A stretch of 64,000 nucleotides of DNA. Source: Demequina sediminis (lineage in GTDB: Bacteria; Actinomycetota; Actinomycetes; Actinomycetales; Demequinaceae). The translations under genes and the position numbers were made by a program. The stretch spans positions 62,001-126,000 of the forward strand of contig NZ_AP027736.1 of assembly GCF_030296675.1 (NCBI RefSeq), read 5' to 3'. The notes below the pieces were generated by a model. It saw only the letters and a program-made list of their open reading frames with translations. It had not been told where the DNA came from and ran no database searches. Positions 8,894 through 17,788 of the stretch are shown here, one piece after another. Positions within the stretch are counted from its first letter, which is position 1. The number at the start of each line of letters is the position of its first letter.

Positions 8894-8899
8894 CGAGTC

Positions 8900-9325
8900 A
8901 TGTCCTCCGCCGCCCCGCGACTCGAGCCGCCGGCCGGCCACGGCTCCGAGCCGGGTCCGTCGCCCGAGCTCGTCACGAGCGTCTTCGCGGCCGCGTGCAC
9001 GTCGCGGGCAGTCTTCGAGGACGTCACGAGCAAGTGGGCGTCGCTGGTGCTGCTCGCGCTCGGCGAGAGCCCGCACCGGTTCGGCGAACTCCGTCGCCGC
9101 GTCGAGGGGGTGAGCGAGAAGATGCTCTCCCAGACGCTGCAGTCCCTCGAGCGTGACGGGCTGCTCGTGCGCGAGGTGCGCAGCGCGATTCCCCCGCACG
9201 TCGACTACTCGCTCACGGAGCTCGGCGCCGAGGCGGCCGCGCGGCTCCGCGCCCTCGCCGACCTCTTCGAGGGCTCGACCGCGCAGGTCGAACGCGCCCG
9301 GGCGTCCTATCGCCGCGTTCCCTGA
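8900..9325 (+). CDS. HxlR-family transcriptional regulator
   Basis: A 141-residue winged-helix regulator of the HxlR family. The core runs from VFEDVTSKWASLVLLAL through HRFGELRRRVEGVSEKMLSQ and TLQSLERDGLLVREV to VDYSLTELG, all near-consensus for the family. It is a cytoplasmic dimeric DNA-binding protein. The N-terminal 30 residues are a Pro-rich extension that is not part of the fold. It is divergent from qorB, and the perfect palindrome between them is the probable operator, so self-regulation together with qorB is likely. The inducer is unknown; relatives sense quinones, aldehydes or oxidants. Confidence 0.88.
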   Translation: MSSAAPRLEPPAGHGSEPGPSPELVTSVFAAACTSRAVFEDVTSKWASLVLLALGESPHRFGELRRRVEGVSEKMLSQTLQSLERDGLLVREVRSAIPPHVDYSLTELGAEAAARLRALADLFEGSTAQVERARASYRRVP

Positions 9326-9355
9326 GCCCCCGCATCGTCCCCTCCCCGCCGCCGC

Positions 9356-9361
9356 TAGAGT
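9356..9361 (+). promoter_or_regulatory. Leaderless -10 element TAGAGT for hom
   Basis: TAGAGT lies seven bases before the GTG at 9369 and fixes the hom start there rather than at the longer open frame that overlaps the HxlR gene. Confidence 0.5.
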
Positions 9362-9368
9362 GGGTGCC

Positions 9369-10655
9369 GTGTCAGACCCCGCGAAGCCCGTGAGAATCGC
9401 CATCCTCGGCCCAGGAACCGTCGGCTCGGAGGTCGTGCGTCTCCTCTCCGAGCAGGGGCCCGACCTCGCCGCGCGCGTGGGCGCGCCGCTCGAGCTCGCC
9501 GGAGTGTACGTGCGCGACACGTCGAAGGACCGCGGGCCGCACCTGCCCGCCACGGTGCTGACGTCGGATGCGTCGGCGCTCGTGGCCGGGGCCGACGTCG
9601 TGGTCGAGCTCATGGGCGGCATCGAGCCCGCGCGCACGCTGATCCTCGAGGCGATCGCTGGCGGAGCCTCGGTCGTGACCGCGAACAAGGCGCTGCTCGC
9701 CGCGCACGGGCCCGAGCTCTACGAGGCGGCCGACGCGGCGAACGTCGACCTCTATTTCGAGGCCGCCGTCGCGGGTGCGATTCCGCTGGTGCGACCCGTG
9801 CGCGAGTCGCTCGCGGGCGACCACATCACGCGCATCCTCGGGATCGTCAACGGCACCACGAACTACATCCTCGACGAGATGACGCGGCGCGGGCTGTCGT
9901 ACGACGTCGCGCTCAAGCAGGCGCAGGAGCTGGGCTACGCGGAGGCGGATCCCACCGCGGACGTCGAGGGGCACGATGCCGCGGCCAAGGCCGCGATCCT
10001 CGCCTCTCTCGCGTTCCACCAGCGGGTGGCGCTCGAGGACGTCTACTGCGAGGGCATCTCCGCGATCACCGCGGAGGACGTCATCGCGGCGCGCGAGACC
10101 GACCAGGTCATCAAGCTGCTCGCCATCGCCGAGCGGACGCCCGAGGGAGTGGCCGTGCGCGTGCACCCCGCGCTGGTGCCGTCCGACCACCCGCTCGCGG
10201 GGGTCCACGGCGCATTCAACGCCGTCTTCATCGAGGCCGAGTCCGCGGGCGGCCTCATGTTCTACGGACAGGGAGCGGGAGGGACGCCCACGGCATCGGC
10301 CGTCCTGGGCGACCTGGTCTCCGTGGCGCGCCACCGCGCGAACGGGGGCAAGGGTCCGCGCGAGTCCCACTACGCGGTGCACGACGTCCTGCCGATCGAG
10401 GCGGCCCTCACGCGGTACTGCGTGCGCATGGCGGTCGAGGACCGCCCCGGCGTGCTCTCCGCGGTGGCCGAGGTGTTCGCGCAGCACGGCGTGGGCATCG
10501 AGATCGTGAGGCAGGTGCCGGGCCAGACGCATGCCGGGCTGATCCTGTCGACCTACGCGGCGCCCGAGCGCGACCTGCGGGCGACGGTCGAGGGGCTGCG
10601 CCGCAGCGACGCGGTGGCCGCGGTGAAGTCCGTCCTGAGGATCGAGGGGGAGTAG
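9369..10655 (+). CDS. hom: Homoserine dehydrogenase
   Basis: NAD(P)-dependent reduction of aspartate semialdehyde to homoserine, the branch point toward threonine and methionine. The 428-residue product has the N-terminal Rossmann loop ([16 protein letters not shown]), the catalytic domain ([48 protein letters not shown]) and a C-terminal ACT domain from about residue 345 ([26 protein letters not shown]), which usually carries threonine feedback control. thrC follows after two bases and thrB nine bases after thrC, so the three form one operon. Confidence 0.97.
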   Translation: MSDPAKPVRIAILGPGTVGSEVVRLLSEQGPDLAARVGAPLELAGVYVRDTSKDRGPHLPATVLTSDASALVAGADVVVELMGGIEPARTLILEAIAGGASVVTANKALLAAHGPELYEAADAANVDLYFEAAVAGAIPLVRPVRESLAGDHITRILGIVNGTTNYILDEMTRRGLSYDVALKQAQELGYAEADPTADVEGHDAAAKAAILASLAFHQRVALEDVYCEGISAITAEDVIAARETDQVIKLLAIAERTPEGVAVRVHPALVPSDHPLAGVHGAFNAVFIEAESAGGLMFYGQGAGGTPTASAVLGDLVSVARHRANGGKGPRESHYAVHDVLPIEAALTRYCVRMAVEDRPGVLSAVAEVFAQHGVGIEIVRQVPGQTHAGLILSTYAAPERDLRATVEGLRRSDAVAAVKSVLRIEGE

Positions 10656-10657
10656 CG

Positions 10658-11713
10658 GTGGCACACGTGTGGCGCGGGATCATCAACGAGTACCTGGACC
10701 GGCTGCCGTTCACGGCCGAGGACAGGATCGTCACGCTCGGCGAGGGCGGCACGCCGCTGGTGCACGCGCCGTCGATCTCCGCCGAGGTCGGGGCCGAGGT
10801 CTTCGTCAAGGTCGAGGGCATGAACCCGACCGGGTCCTTCAAGGATCGTGGCATGACCTCCGCGATCACGCAGGTGGTGAAGGACGGCGACCACACCGTG
10901 GTGTGCGCCTCGACGGGCAACACGTCCGCCTCCGCGGCCGCGTACGCCGCTCACGCGGGGCTGCGCTGCGTCGTGATGATCCCCCAGGGCAAGATCGCGG
11001 CGGGCAAGATGGCGCAGGCGATCGTGCACGGCGCCGAACTGGTGCAGGTCGACGGCAACTTCGACGAGTGCCTCGAGATCGTGCGCTCACTGTCCGAGGA
11101 CTACCCGATCGCGCTGGTCAACTCGGTCAACCCGTACCGCCTGCAGGGCCAGAAGACCGCGGCCTTCGAGATCGTCGACCAGCTGGGTGACGCCCCCGAC
11201 ATCCACATGCTCCCCGTGGGCAACGCGGGCAACATCTCCGCGTACTGGATGGGCTTCCGCGAGGCGCTCTCGCACGGCGCGACGCGCACCCCTCGCGTGT
11301 GGGGCGTACAGGCCGCCGGCGCGGCGCCGTTCGTGGCCGGCCACCCCATCAAGGACCCCGAGACCGTGGCGACCGCGATCCGCATCGGCAAGCCGGCGTC
11401 GTGGGACCTCGCGGTCGCGGCGCGCGACGAGTCGGGCGGCTGGATCCGCGCCGTCTCGGACGCGCAGATCCTTCACGCTCAGGCTCGACTGGCTGACGAG
11501 GTCGGCGTGTTCGTCGAGCCCGCCTCCGCCGCGCCCATCGCGGGCCTACTCGCGGCCGCCGCGTTGGGAGAGGTCCCGCGCGGCGCGACCATCACGTGCA
11601 CCGTGACCGGCAACGGACTCAAGGACACCGCGACCGCGCTCGCGGGCCGCGAGGTCGAGCCCACCGTCATCCCCGTTGACGTCGAGGCCGCCGCGGCGGC
11701 GCTCGGGCTGTAG
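10658..11713 (+). CDS. thrC: Threonine synthase
   Basis: PLP enzyme converting O-phosphohomoserine to threonine. The 351-residue product is of the short bacterial class. The PLP lysine lies in [11 protein letters not shown] (Lys about 62). The phosphate-binding loop is [12 protein letters not shown], and the block [16 protein letters not shown] precedes it. The GTG at 10658 starts the protein two bases after the hom stop, with GGGGGAG as ribosome binding site inside the hom 3' end. It is the middle gene of hom-thrC-thrB. Confidence 0.97.
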   Translation: MAHVWRGIINEYLDRLPFTAEDRIVTLGEGGTPLVHAPSISAEVGAEVFVKVEGMNPTGSFKDRGMTSAITQVVKDGDHTVVCASTGNTSASAAAYAAHAGLRCVVMIPQGKIAAGKMAQAIVHGAELVQVDGNFDECLEIVRSLSEDYPIALVNSVNPYRLQGQKTAAFEIVDQLGDAPDIHMLPVGNAGNISAYWMGFREALSHGATRTPRVWGVQAAGAAPFVAGHPIKDPETVATAIRIGKPASWDLAVAARDESGGWIRAVSDAQILHAQARLADEVGVFVEPASAAPIAGLLAAAALGEVPRGATITCTVTGNGLKDTATALAGREVEPTVIPVDVEAAAAALGL

Positions 11714-11722
11714 GCCGGCGCC

Positions 11723-12655
11723 ATGGCCATGAGGCTCGCCGCCGACCACGTCAAGGTCTCCGTTCCCGCGACCGCGGGCAACCTGGGGCCGGGCTTCGAC
11801 GCGCTCGGCATGGCGCTGGGTGTCGCGGACGAGGTCGAGGTGCGTGCGCTCGCGTCCTCCGAGGTGACCATCGAGATCGAGGGCGAGGGCGAGTCGACGC
11901 TCGCGCGCGACGAGTCCCACCTCGTGGTGCAGGCGCTGCGCGCGGCGCTCGACCACGTCGGCGCGTCCCAGACCGGCCTCCACATGAGGGCGATCAACCG
12001 CATTCCCCATGGCCGTGGCCTCGGTTCCTCGGCGGCGGCCGTCGTCGCGGGCATCGTCGCCGCGCGCGCCCTCATCGCTGAACCCGACGCCCTGTCTCTC
12101 GAGGAGACCCTGGTGCTCGCCAACGCGTTCGAGGGTCACCCCGACAACGCGGCGCCGGCTATCTACGGCGGCGCGACCGTCGCATGGAAGGACGCGGAGG
12201 GCGTGCACGCGCGCCCGCTGCAGCTCGCCGACGAGATCGAGACTGCGGTGCTCATCCCGTCCTCGGTGTTGCCGACCAAGGAGGCGCGCGCGGTGCTGCC
12301 CGCGAAGGTTCCTCACGTGGATGCCGCGTTCAACGTGGCCCGTGCCGCGCTGCTGGTCAACGCGCTCGCGGGGCGTCCCGAGGACCTGCTCGCCGCGACT
12401 GACGACCGACTCCACCAGGGTTACCGCGCGGACGTGCTGGGACCGGCCACGTCGATGCTGCGCGCGCTGCGCGACCGCGGCCTCGCCGCCGTGGTGTCGG
12501 GTGCGGGGCCGTCGGTGCTGGTGCTGGGCGCGGACCTGGCGGCCGCCGGCCTCGAGTCGGGCGTTCCCGCCTGGGCCGAGGGCGTGGGCGGCGAGTCGTG
12601 GCGCTGTGTCCACACGATCGAGCGGGTGCCCGGCGCGATGGGCGTGCGGCTGTAG
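11723..12655 (+). CDS. thrB: Homoserine kinase
   Basis: GHMP-family kinase that phosphorylates homoserine with ATP, feeding ThrC. The 310-residue product shows the GHMP motif 1 (VPATAGNLGPGFDALG), the ATP loop (IPHGRGLGSSAAA, about residues 94-106) and motif 3 (VVSGAGPSVLVLG). Two ATG codons six bases apart (11723 and 11729) could serve as start; the difference is two residues. It is the last gene of the threonine operon. In most actinobacteria rho follows directly; here about 10 kb of accessory genes intervene. Confidence 0.96.
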   Translation: MAMRLAADHVKVSVPATAGNLGPGFDALGMALGVADEVEVRALASSEVTIEIEGEGESTLARDESHLVVQALRAALDHVGASQTGLHMRAINRIPHGRGLGSSAAAVVAGIVAARALIAEPDALSLEETLVLANAFEGHPDNAAPAIYGGATVAWKDAEGVHARPLQLADEIETAVLIPSSVLPTKEARAVLPAKVPHVDAAFNVARAALLVNALAGRPEDLLAATDDRLHQGYRADVLGPATSMLRALRDRGLAAVVSGAGPSVLVLGADLAAAGLESGVPAWAEGVGGESWRCVHTIERVPGAMGVRL

Positions 12656-12789
12656 TTTCGCGGATCCGCGCCGTCACCTCCCGTCCCGCCTCACCCCGCC
12701 TCCCCGTTCCACCCCGCCCCCATTACGGCGCATCCTCCGCCTCACCGCCCCGTTCCGTCCCGCTTCACCTCCCCGCTCCACCTCCGCTT

Positions 12790-12853
12790 GGCGCATAGGA
12801 TCTTGTGAATCTTGGGGCGAAAAGGGCCCACGTGCATCGTCTAGTGCGATCGC
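12790..12853 (+). repeat. Left arm of 64-bp inverted repeat around nuclease-fold gene 1
   Basis: Aligned without gaps to the reverse complement of 13797-13860, 46 of 64 positions agree (72%). Identical blocks include GCGCATAG, ATCTTG, AAAAG, GCATC and TAGTGCGATC. The repeat contains the stop codon of the gene (TAG complement at 12841-12843). Outside it lies a C-rich low-complexity tract from about 12669 to 12789. Confidence 0.8.
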
Positions 12854-13737
12854 GTCCGCAGGACGGCCCTCACCGTGCGCCGGCACCATCCCGGCGTCTC
12901 CATCACGCGGCGGTACGACAGCCGCACCGTGAGGATCCCGATGGTCGCCAGGTCCGCATCGCGTTCGAGGTCCCGCTCACGATCCTCGCCAGCGGCGTGG
13001 AACTCGCCGCCGTCCAGCTCGACCGCGGTCTGGGTAGCGGGGTCGTACATGTCGAGGTGGTACGTGTGCTGGCGCGCCCGCACGCTGTGCTGGCGGATGA
13101 AGTGCGCGAACTCGCGACCCGAGAACGTTGACGTGAGCGCCTCGAACTCCAGGTAACTGTGGGCGCCCGCATCGAAGGCGTCGAGGACCCGGTGCAATCC
13201 CGAGCGATCCCGCACGCGGTACGTGTCCGTGAGCAGCAGCCTGATGGAGTCGGTGGAGACCACGCGGCGGCGCAACGCCTCGATGATGGTGCCCGTGGGG
13301 TGTCCGGGTCGGCCCCGCACCCATTCGTGAAGGGCGGCTCGTGCCGGATCCGTGACCGGAACATCTCCCCAGGTCCCCGCGATGGGCACCTCCGTGACAG
13401 GGGCGAAGGTCATGAGCCACTCGCGGGTGGCGAGGCGATGCCCGCGCGGAAGTGCGATGAGCGCGTGGTCGGGCGGGCGGCGAAGTCCGTTCCATGCGAA
13501 GAGTGCGGCGGCCCCGGTCAGCACGCCCGCGCCCGACGCGGTGGCGGCGTGCGCACGCGTCACCAACGACCACGCGTGCGGAGTCGACGCGAAGCGCCCC
13601 GGCAGGACCGCGACCACCTCCTGCGCGGCGATCGCGGCACGCACGTGGTGAGGGGTGGTCATCGCGACCATTTCCGCCCATGAATAGGTGCGCGGGCTGC
13701 GGTGGAGTTCGGCGGGGAGGTGCGTGCGAGGTGTCAT
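12841..13737 (-). CDS. AbiEi-like/DUF559-like nuclease-fold protein, copy 1
   Basis: A solitary protein of about 298 residues. The N-terminal part (SWAEMVAMTTPHHVRAAIA, then VVAVLPGRFAS) resembles the winged-helix domain of AbiEi-type proteins. The C-terminal part has the Vsr/DUF559 type PD-(D/E)xK signature: TAVELDGGEFHAAG, then ERDLERDADLATIGILTVRLS. No partner toxin or antitoxin gene is next to it. Starts at 13749 or the GTG at 13806 are possible; 13737 is preferred because TATGCA lies seven bases upstream. Both ends of the gene touch a 64-bp inverted repeat. A paralogue is encoded at 24768-25697. Function is unknown; nuclease activity is an inference from the fold. Confidence 0.7.
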   Translation of the reverse strand: MTPRTHLPAELHRSPRTYSWAEMVAMTTPHHVRAAIAAQEVVAVLPGRFASTPHAWSLVTRAHAATASGAGVLTGAAALFAWNGLRRPPDHALIALPRGHRLATREWLMTFAPVTEVPIAGTWGDVPVTDPARAALHEWVRGRPGHPTGTIIEALRRRVVSTDSIRLLLTDTYRVRDRSGLHRVLDAFDAGAHSYLEFEALTSTFSGREFAHFIRQHSVRARQHTYHLDMYDPATQTAVELDGGEFHAAGEDRERDLERDADLATIGILTVRLSYRRVMETPGWCRRTVRAVLRTRSH

Positions 13738-13796
13738 GAGAACTTGCATAGCGCCGAGGCGCTGCCGGTCGCGCCGCCCCGGGCGAATCTGTGGAT

Positions 13797-13860
13797 GAGA
13801 TCGCACTACGTGATGCGCGAGAGCTCTTTTGGGCCGTGAAATCGCAAGATTCTATGCGCG
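13797..13860 (-). repeat. Right arm of 64-bp inverted repeat around nuclease-fold gene 1
   Basis: Reverse-complement partner of 12790-12853 (46/64 identical, no gaps). It includes the GTG at 13804-13806 that is the farthest possible start of the enclosed gene. Immediately outside begins a G-rich tandem repeat, mirroring the C-rich tract outside the left arm. Confidence 0.8.
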
Positions 13861-13865
13861 AGGCG

Positions 13866-13947
13866 GTGGGGGTGGGGAGGGATGCGGTCGTGGGGGTGGG
13901 GAGGGATGCGGTCGTGGGGGTGGGGAGGGACGCGGTCGTGGGGGTGG
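13866..13947 (+). repeat. 24-bp G-rich tandem repeat, three copies plus a partial
   Basis: Three copies of a 24-base unit starting GTGGGGGTGGGGAGGGA, at 13866, 13890 and 13914, then ten bases of a fourth. The third copy differs by one base. Runs of five, four and three G per unit would allow G-quadruplex formation on this strand. It lies downstream of the TRIC channel gene. Confidence 0.85.
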
Positions 13948-13984
13948 TGTGCGGCGGGAGGGGCGCACCACGACCCGCCCTAGG

Positions 13985-14788
13985 TCAGGCGTGACCCGTG
14001 GGGCCCGGCGGCGCGTCGAGGTCCGCGCCCTCTTCCGTCGTGCGGGCTCGCGCTCGCTTGTCGCGCAGACGCATCGCCTTCTCCTCGAGCCGAGCGGCGC
14101 GCAGCGCGGCCTTCGCTGCCCGCTTGGCCTCGGTCTCCATGCGGGCGGCACGGAGGTCATAGGCATGCTTGCGCGGCTGGGGAACCTCGAGGTGGAACAG
14201 CGGCCCGGTGAGCCGCACCACGAACGTCGCGGCCACCGCAAGCGCGGTCGTGACCACGGGCTGCGTTCCGGTGTAGACCAGCGCGTACACGAGAGCGCCC
14301 GCCATCCCCGCGACCGCGTTGGGCGGCCCCGCGTACATGATCGACGACGGCCTGGCCTGGAGCAGATCCGTGAGGATCAGCCCGCCCACGGCCCCGATGG
14401 TCCCGATCACGACCGTCGGGAGCCGCCCCAGCCCCGCGATGAGCGCGGCATTGGCGCCCACGCACGCGAATAGGCCGATGATCAGCGTGTCGAGCCACCA
14501 CAGGAAGCGGCCCAGCTTCTTGAGGTAGTAGAGGAACAGCATGCCCAGTCCCGCGGCCGCTGCGGCGGCGACCAGGTAGAGCGGCTCGCGGAACGCGGCC
14601 GGCGGCAGATTTCCCAGGAGCACGTCGCGGATGATCCCGCCCCCGAATCCCATCGCCGCGGCGAGAGTGAGCACCCCCATGAGGTCCGTGTGGTCGTCCT
14701 CGCCGGCGCGAATGGTGCCGCCGAGCGCGCCAACGAACACCGCGAGCAGGTTGACGAACAGGGGGATTTCGAGGACTTCCGGACGCAC
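13985..14788 (-). CDS. TRIC-type cation channel family protein (UPF0126/YadS-like)
   Basis: A 267-residue integral membrane protein with two tandem UPF0126 repeats, the fold of prokaryotic trimeric intracellular cation channels. Repeat 1 contains TDLMGVLTLAAAMGFGGGIIRDVLLG and repeat 2 GTIGAVGGLILTDLLQARPSSIM; the paired GGGxxRD-like motifs are the family mark. Seven hydrophobic segments cover about residues 7-205. The cytoplasmic C-terminus (about 210-267) is a highly charged Lys/Arg/Glu helix. GTG start at 14788. It is divergent from the GNAT gene, 35 bases apart. Transported ion unknown; some relatives are annotated as glycine transporters. Confidence 0.85.
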   Translation of the reverse strand: MRPEVLEIPLFVNLLAVFVGALGGTIRAGEDDHTDLMGVLTLAAAMGFGGGIIRDVLLGNLPPAAFREPLYLVAAAAAAGLGMLFLYYLKKLGRFLWWLDTLIIGLFACVGANAALIAGLGRLPTVVIGTIGAVGGLILTDLLQARPSSIMYAGPPNAVAGMAGALVYALVYTGTQPVVTTALAVAATFVVRLTGPLFHLEVPQPRKHAYDLRAARMETEAKRAAKAALRAARLEEKAMRLRDKRARARTTEEGADLDAPPGPTGHA

Positions 14789-14811
14789 CTCACCAGCGTA
14801 GGTGACGGTCC

Positions 14812-14817
14812 TACACT
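14812..14817 (+). promoter_or_regulatory. Leaderless -10 element TACACT
   Basis: TACACT is six bases before the ATG at 14824 and lies in the short divergent region with the TRIC channel gene. Confidence 0.5.
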
Positions 14818-14823
14818 CGGCGT

Positions 14824-15429
14824 ATGCCGTCCGTCCCGGCCGAGCCGACCGTCCGCCCCGCGCAGCGGCGGGACCACGGCGCGATCCCGCGCATCTGCCT
14901 GCTCACGGGCGCCCGGGGCGACGACGCCTCGGGCGTCTTTGGCGACGACACTGTGCTCGCTGACGTCTACGCCACGCCCTATCTCCATGGCCCCGGCGGC
15001 TTCGCGCTCGTGTGGGACGTGGGCGGCGGCACCCGAGGCTACGTGCTCGGCACGTCGGACACCGCGGCCTTCCAGGAGTGGTTCGTCCGTTCATGGTGGC
15101 CCGAGCGGGCGGGCGGGCATCCCCGTCGCACCGCGTCCGACGACTGGCTCCTCGCCGCCGCCGCGGACCCCCGACGCATGCTGAGCCCGCTGCTCGCCTC
15201 CTACCCTGCCCACCTCCACATCGACCTGCTACCCGACCAGCAGGGCCGCGGCGCCGGCCGCGCACTCATCGAGGCCGCGTGCGCGCTGCTCGGGTCGCTC
15301 GGAGTGAGCGGCGTGCATCTGGTCGCCGAGCGCGCCAACGCGTGCGCGCAGTCGTTCTACCCCCGCGTGGGATTCGTGCCAGCGAGTGAGGACGATGCCA
15401 CGGTGACGTTCGCGCGCCGCCTCACCTAG
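14824..15429 (+). CDS. GNAT-family N-acetyltransferase
   Basis: A 201-residue acetyltransferase of the GNAT superfamily. The acetyl-CoA binding motif A is LLPDQQGRGAGRALIEAA (about residues 138-155), preceded by the strand AHLHIDL and followed by the motif B region GVHLVAERANACAQSFYPRVGF. The N-terminus (TVRPAQRRDHGAIPRIC) is a typical GNAT beginning. The substrate cannot be inferred. It has its own leaderless promoter-like element and is followed by a 92-base gap before the next gene. Confidence 0.85.
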   Translation: MPSVPAEPTVRPAQRRDHGAIPRICLLTGARGDDASGVFGDDTVLADVYATPYLHGPGGFALVWDVGGGTRGYVLGTSDTAAFQEWFVRSWWPERAGGHPRRTASDDWLLAAAADPRRMLSPLLASYPAHLHIDLLPDQQGRGAGRALIEAACALLGSLGVSGVHLVAERANACAQSFYPRVGFVPASEDDATVTFARRLT

Positions 15430-15521
15430 CGGCGGCGGGTTATCCACAGATTCGGGCGATCGCCCTCGCGTGGTCGCGCCTCGGACTAGCGTCCGGAGGC
15501 AGGTCGACACGAGGGGGAGCC

Positions 15522-17072
15522 ATGGCGGTGACACCGGGATGGTGCGGGGCGGTCGCGGGGACGATGCTGGTGCTCGCCGGGTGCACCGCGGCGGGCGGGG
15601 GCGGGGCAGGGGAGGGCGACGCCTCGGCGAGCGCGACCGCGGGGCCGGGTCGCGGCCCCGCCAAGGTCGCCCAGGAGCGCAGCGAGCGGCCCTACGATCT
15701 CGCGGGCGCGATGCTCGACCGGCTCGAGCCGCTGTGGACCTCGTACGGCGAGTTCGGCGGCCCGGTCGCGATCCACGACGGCACGGTGGTGGCCGTCGAC
15801 CACCTGGGCGATCCGGACGTCCTCAAGGGGATTGACCTGGAGACGGGGGAGGTGCGGTGGAGGCGGGCCTCGAGCAGGGGAGCGCTGGTGGGGGCGCGTG
15901 AGCGAGACCTCACGTCGTTCGAGACCTCCGAGGGGGACACCGTTGTCCTCAACGTGGGTCCCGCGGAACGCGAGTCCGCCGACGGTGGCTCGGGCCACAC
16001 GGGTGCGATCCTCGATCCCGCGACGGGCACGATACTCGCGGAACTGCCCCGCGCCTGGATGAGCCAGTCCTGGGTCTGTCCAGGAGCCGGAGGACTCTGC
16101 TTGGGGGTCTCGACGGACCTCACCCGCACGTGGAGCACCGTGAGGATCGATCCGGCGACGCTCGCCGCCGAGCCCTTCGACGAGTCCGGGATTCATGACG
16201 GCGTGGCCGAGGCGCGAGTCCTCGCGGGTGGGGTTCAGGCCGAGATCGCGGATGATGGCGCGGAGGCGCTTGTGAGGAGGGGCGACGACGGGCGGGTGCT
16301 GTGGCGACTCCCGGTGGATGACCTCGAGCCTGGCGGCTCGGTGCTCGGCTCCCTCGCGGCCGCGACCGTGAGAGAGGATCCCACCGGCGACGTGCTTCAC
16401 CTCAGTACGAGCCTGGGAGTCGACCCCGACGCCACGGAGCGGGTGGAGGTGCGGGACTTCACCGCTCTCAGCCTCGACCTCGCGACGGGCGAGGTGCTCG
16501 CGCGGCGCGACGGCCGGCTGTGGTGTCACGCCGAGGTGTTGTGCTCGGGCGATCTCGCGCTCGTGGCCGAGCGCGGCGGTGAATGGGTCCAGGATCCGGG
16601 CGACCTGGTGATCGCGGGAGCCGGTGCGCGCGCGTCGGACCTCGCGTGGGAGGCGGAGCTGCCCGACGCGGTCCTGCACTCGCGCGAGGGTGGCCACGGG
16701 TACGCCTCGCCACCGGGGACCCTCCTGGCCGAGTCGGCGGGCGTGGTCGGGGCGATCAACCTCGAGACTGGCGCCTTCACGGCCCTGGGCGAGGGCACGG
16801 TCGCGTGTACCCAGGTGCGCTGGAGTGCCGATGCCGAGTACGCGTCGCTGTCGGGGGATCGCGAACCGGTGAGGTCGGGGCTCATGGCGCGGCCCTGCCG
16901 CGGCGCTACGGCGGGCGGCTCCGCGGCGGGGAGCGCCGACGCGGGAGACGCGGTGTGGTCGCGGGCGGCCATCGAGGGTGCCGCGACGGTCGGGGAGGTC
17001 GACGGGCGGCGGATCGGTGTCGTCGTGGAGGAGGGGCAGCTCGCCGCGTACGACTTGACCGAGCACGACTAA
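15522..17072 (+). CDS. Lipoprotein with PQQ-like beta-propeller repeats
   Basis: A 516-residue exported lipoprotein. The signal peptide MAVTPGWCGAVAGTMLVLAGC ends in the lipobox LAGC with Cys at 21, followed by an Ala/Gly/Ser linker. The body contains PQQ-like blade motifs of the form DLETGEVRWRR, DPATGTILAELP, DDGRVLWRLP, DLATGEVLARRD and NLETGAFTALG, so a beta-propeller is likely. Such proteins bind partners at the membrane surface; no cofactor site is evident. ATG at 15522 with GGGGGAG upstream. It stands alone between a GNAT gene and a TetR gene. Function unknown. Confidence 0.72.
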   Translation: MAVTPGWCGAVAGTMLVLAGCTAAGGGGAGEGDASASATAGPGRGPAKVAQERSERPYDLAGAMLDRLEPLWTSYGEFGGPVAIHDGTVVAVDHLGDPDVLKGIDLETGEVRWRRASSRGALVGARERDLTSFETSEGDTVVLNVGPAERESADGGSGHTGAILDPATGTILAELPRAWMSQSWVCPGAGGLCLGVSTDLTRTWSTVRIDPATLAAEPFDESGIHDGVAEARVLAGGVQAEIADDGAEALVRRGDDGRVLWRLPVDDLEPGGSVLGSLAAATVREDPTGDVLHLSTSLGVDPDATERVEVRDFTALSLDLATGEVLARRDGRLWCHAEVLCSGDLALVAERGGEWVQDPGDLVIAGAGARASDLAWEAELPDAVLHSREGGHGYASPPGTLLAESAGVVGAINLETGAFTALGEGTVACTQVRWSADAEYASLSGDREPVRSGLMARPCRGATAGGSAAGSADAGDAVWSRAAIEGAATVGEVDGRRIGVVVEEGQLAAYDLTEHD

Positions 17073-17139
17073 CGACCGCCGCGCGGCCGCGACCCGACCG
17101 GGGGCGGCGCGCCGCGCATCGTCCCCACGCGACTTGCGG

Positions 17140-17163
17140 AGTGAGTCCTCACTCACTTAGCCT
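17140..17163 (+). promoter_or_regulatory. TetR operator palindrome and leaderless -10
   Basis: AGTGAGTCCTCACT (17140-17153) is a perfect palindrome. It is followed by TAGCCT (17158-17163), seven bases before the ATG at 17171. The palindrome occupies the spacer in front of the -10, so binding of the TetR product would block its own promoter and that of the ABC genes behind it. Confidence 0.65.
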
Positions 17164-17170
17164 GATGCGC

Positions 17171-17776
17171 ATGACCACCAAGGCCCGCCGGGCCGCCCCG
17201 ATGTCGCCAGACGACCGCCGCGCGTCGATTCTCGACGCGGCGATTCCGCTCATCCTCGAGCGCGGCGCGGACGTCACGACGCGAGAGATCGCGGACGCGG
17301 CAGGCATCGCCGAGGGCACGGTCTTCCGCGCGTTCCCCGACAAGAACGCGCTCATCGATGGCGCGGTCGAGCGCGTCATGGATCCGGCGGACACCCTCGC
17401 GATGCTGGGTGCGATCGACCCCGCCCAGCCGCTCGAGGTGAAGATCGAGCAGATCGTGATGCTGCTCCACAGCCGCGTGGGGAGCGTCGTGAGATTCATG
17501 ACCGCGCTCGGGCCTCGCGAGCACGCGCGCGCGAAGGCCGCGGATCACCACGGCCACCGTCATCCGCCCCTGGGCGAGGCCACCGACGTGGTCGTGCGCC
17601 TCCTCGAGCCCGACCGCGAGCGGCTGCGCGTGAGCGTCCCCGCCGCGGTCGACTACCTACGCATCCTCGTGTTCGGCACGTCGATGCCATTCCTTGCCAC
17701 CGGTGCAGGCTCGGACCCGTCCGCGCTCGCCGACTTCATCCTGCACGGCGTCGCCCACGACGCCTCCGACGCCTAG
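17171..17776 (+). CDS. TetR-family transcriptional repressor
   Basis: A 201-residue regulator with the N-terminal TetR helix-turn-helix: RRASILDAAIPLILERG, then TTREIADAAGIAEGTVFRAFPDKNALIDGAV. The C-terminal ligand domain is not informative. The ATG at 17171 is preferred over the one six bases earlier because it is seven bases from a -10 element. The ABC exporter genes follow after 12 bases, so the three genes are one operon under the palindrome at 17140-17153. The usual logic is that a toxic ligand releases the repressor and induces the exporter. Ligand unknown. Confidence 0.88.
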   Translation: MTTKARRAAPMSPDDRRASILDAAIPLILERGADVTTREIADAAGIAEGTVFRAFPDKNALIDGAVERVMDPADTLAMLGAIDPAQPLEVKIEQIVMLLHSRVGSVVRFMTALGPREHARAKAADHHGHRHPPLGEATDVVVRLLEPDRERLRVSVPAAVDYLRILVFGTSMPFLATGAGSDPSALADFILHGVAHDASDA

Positions 17777-17788
17777 AAGGGGGCCGCG

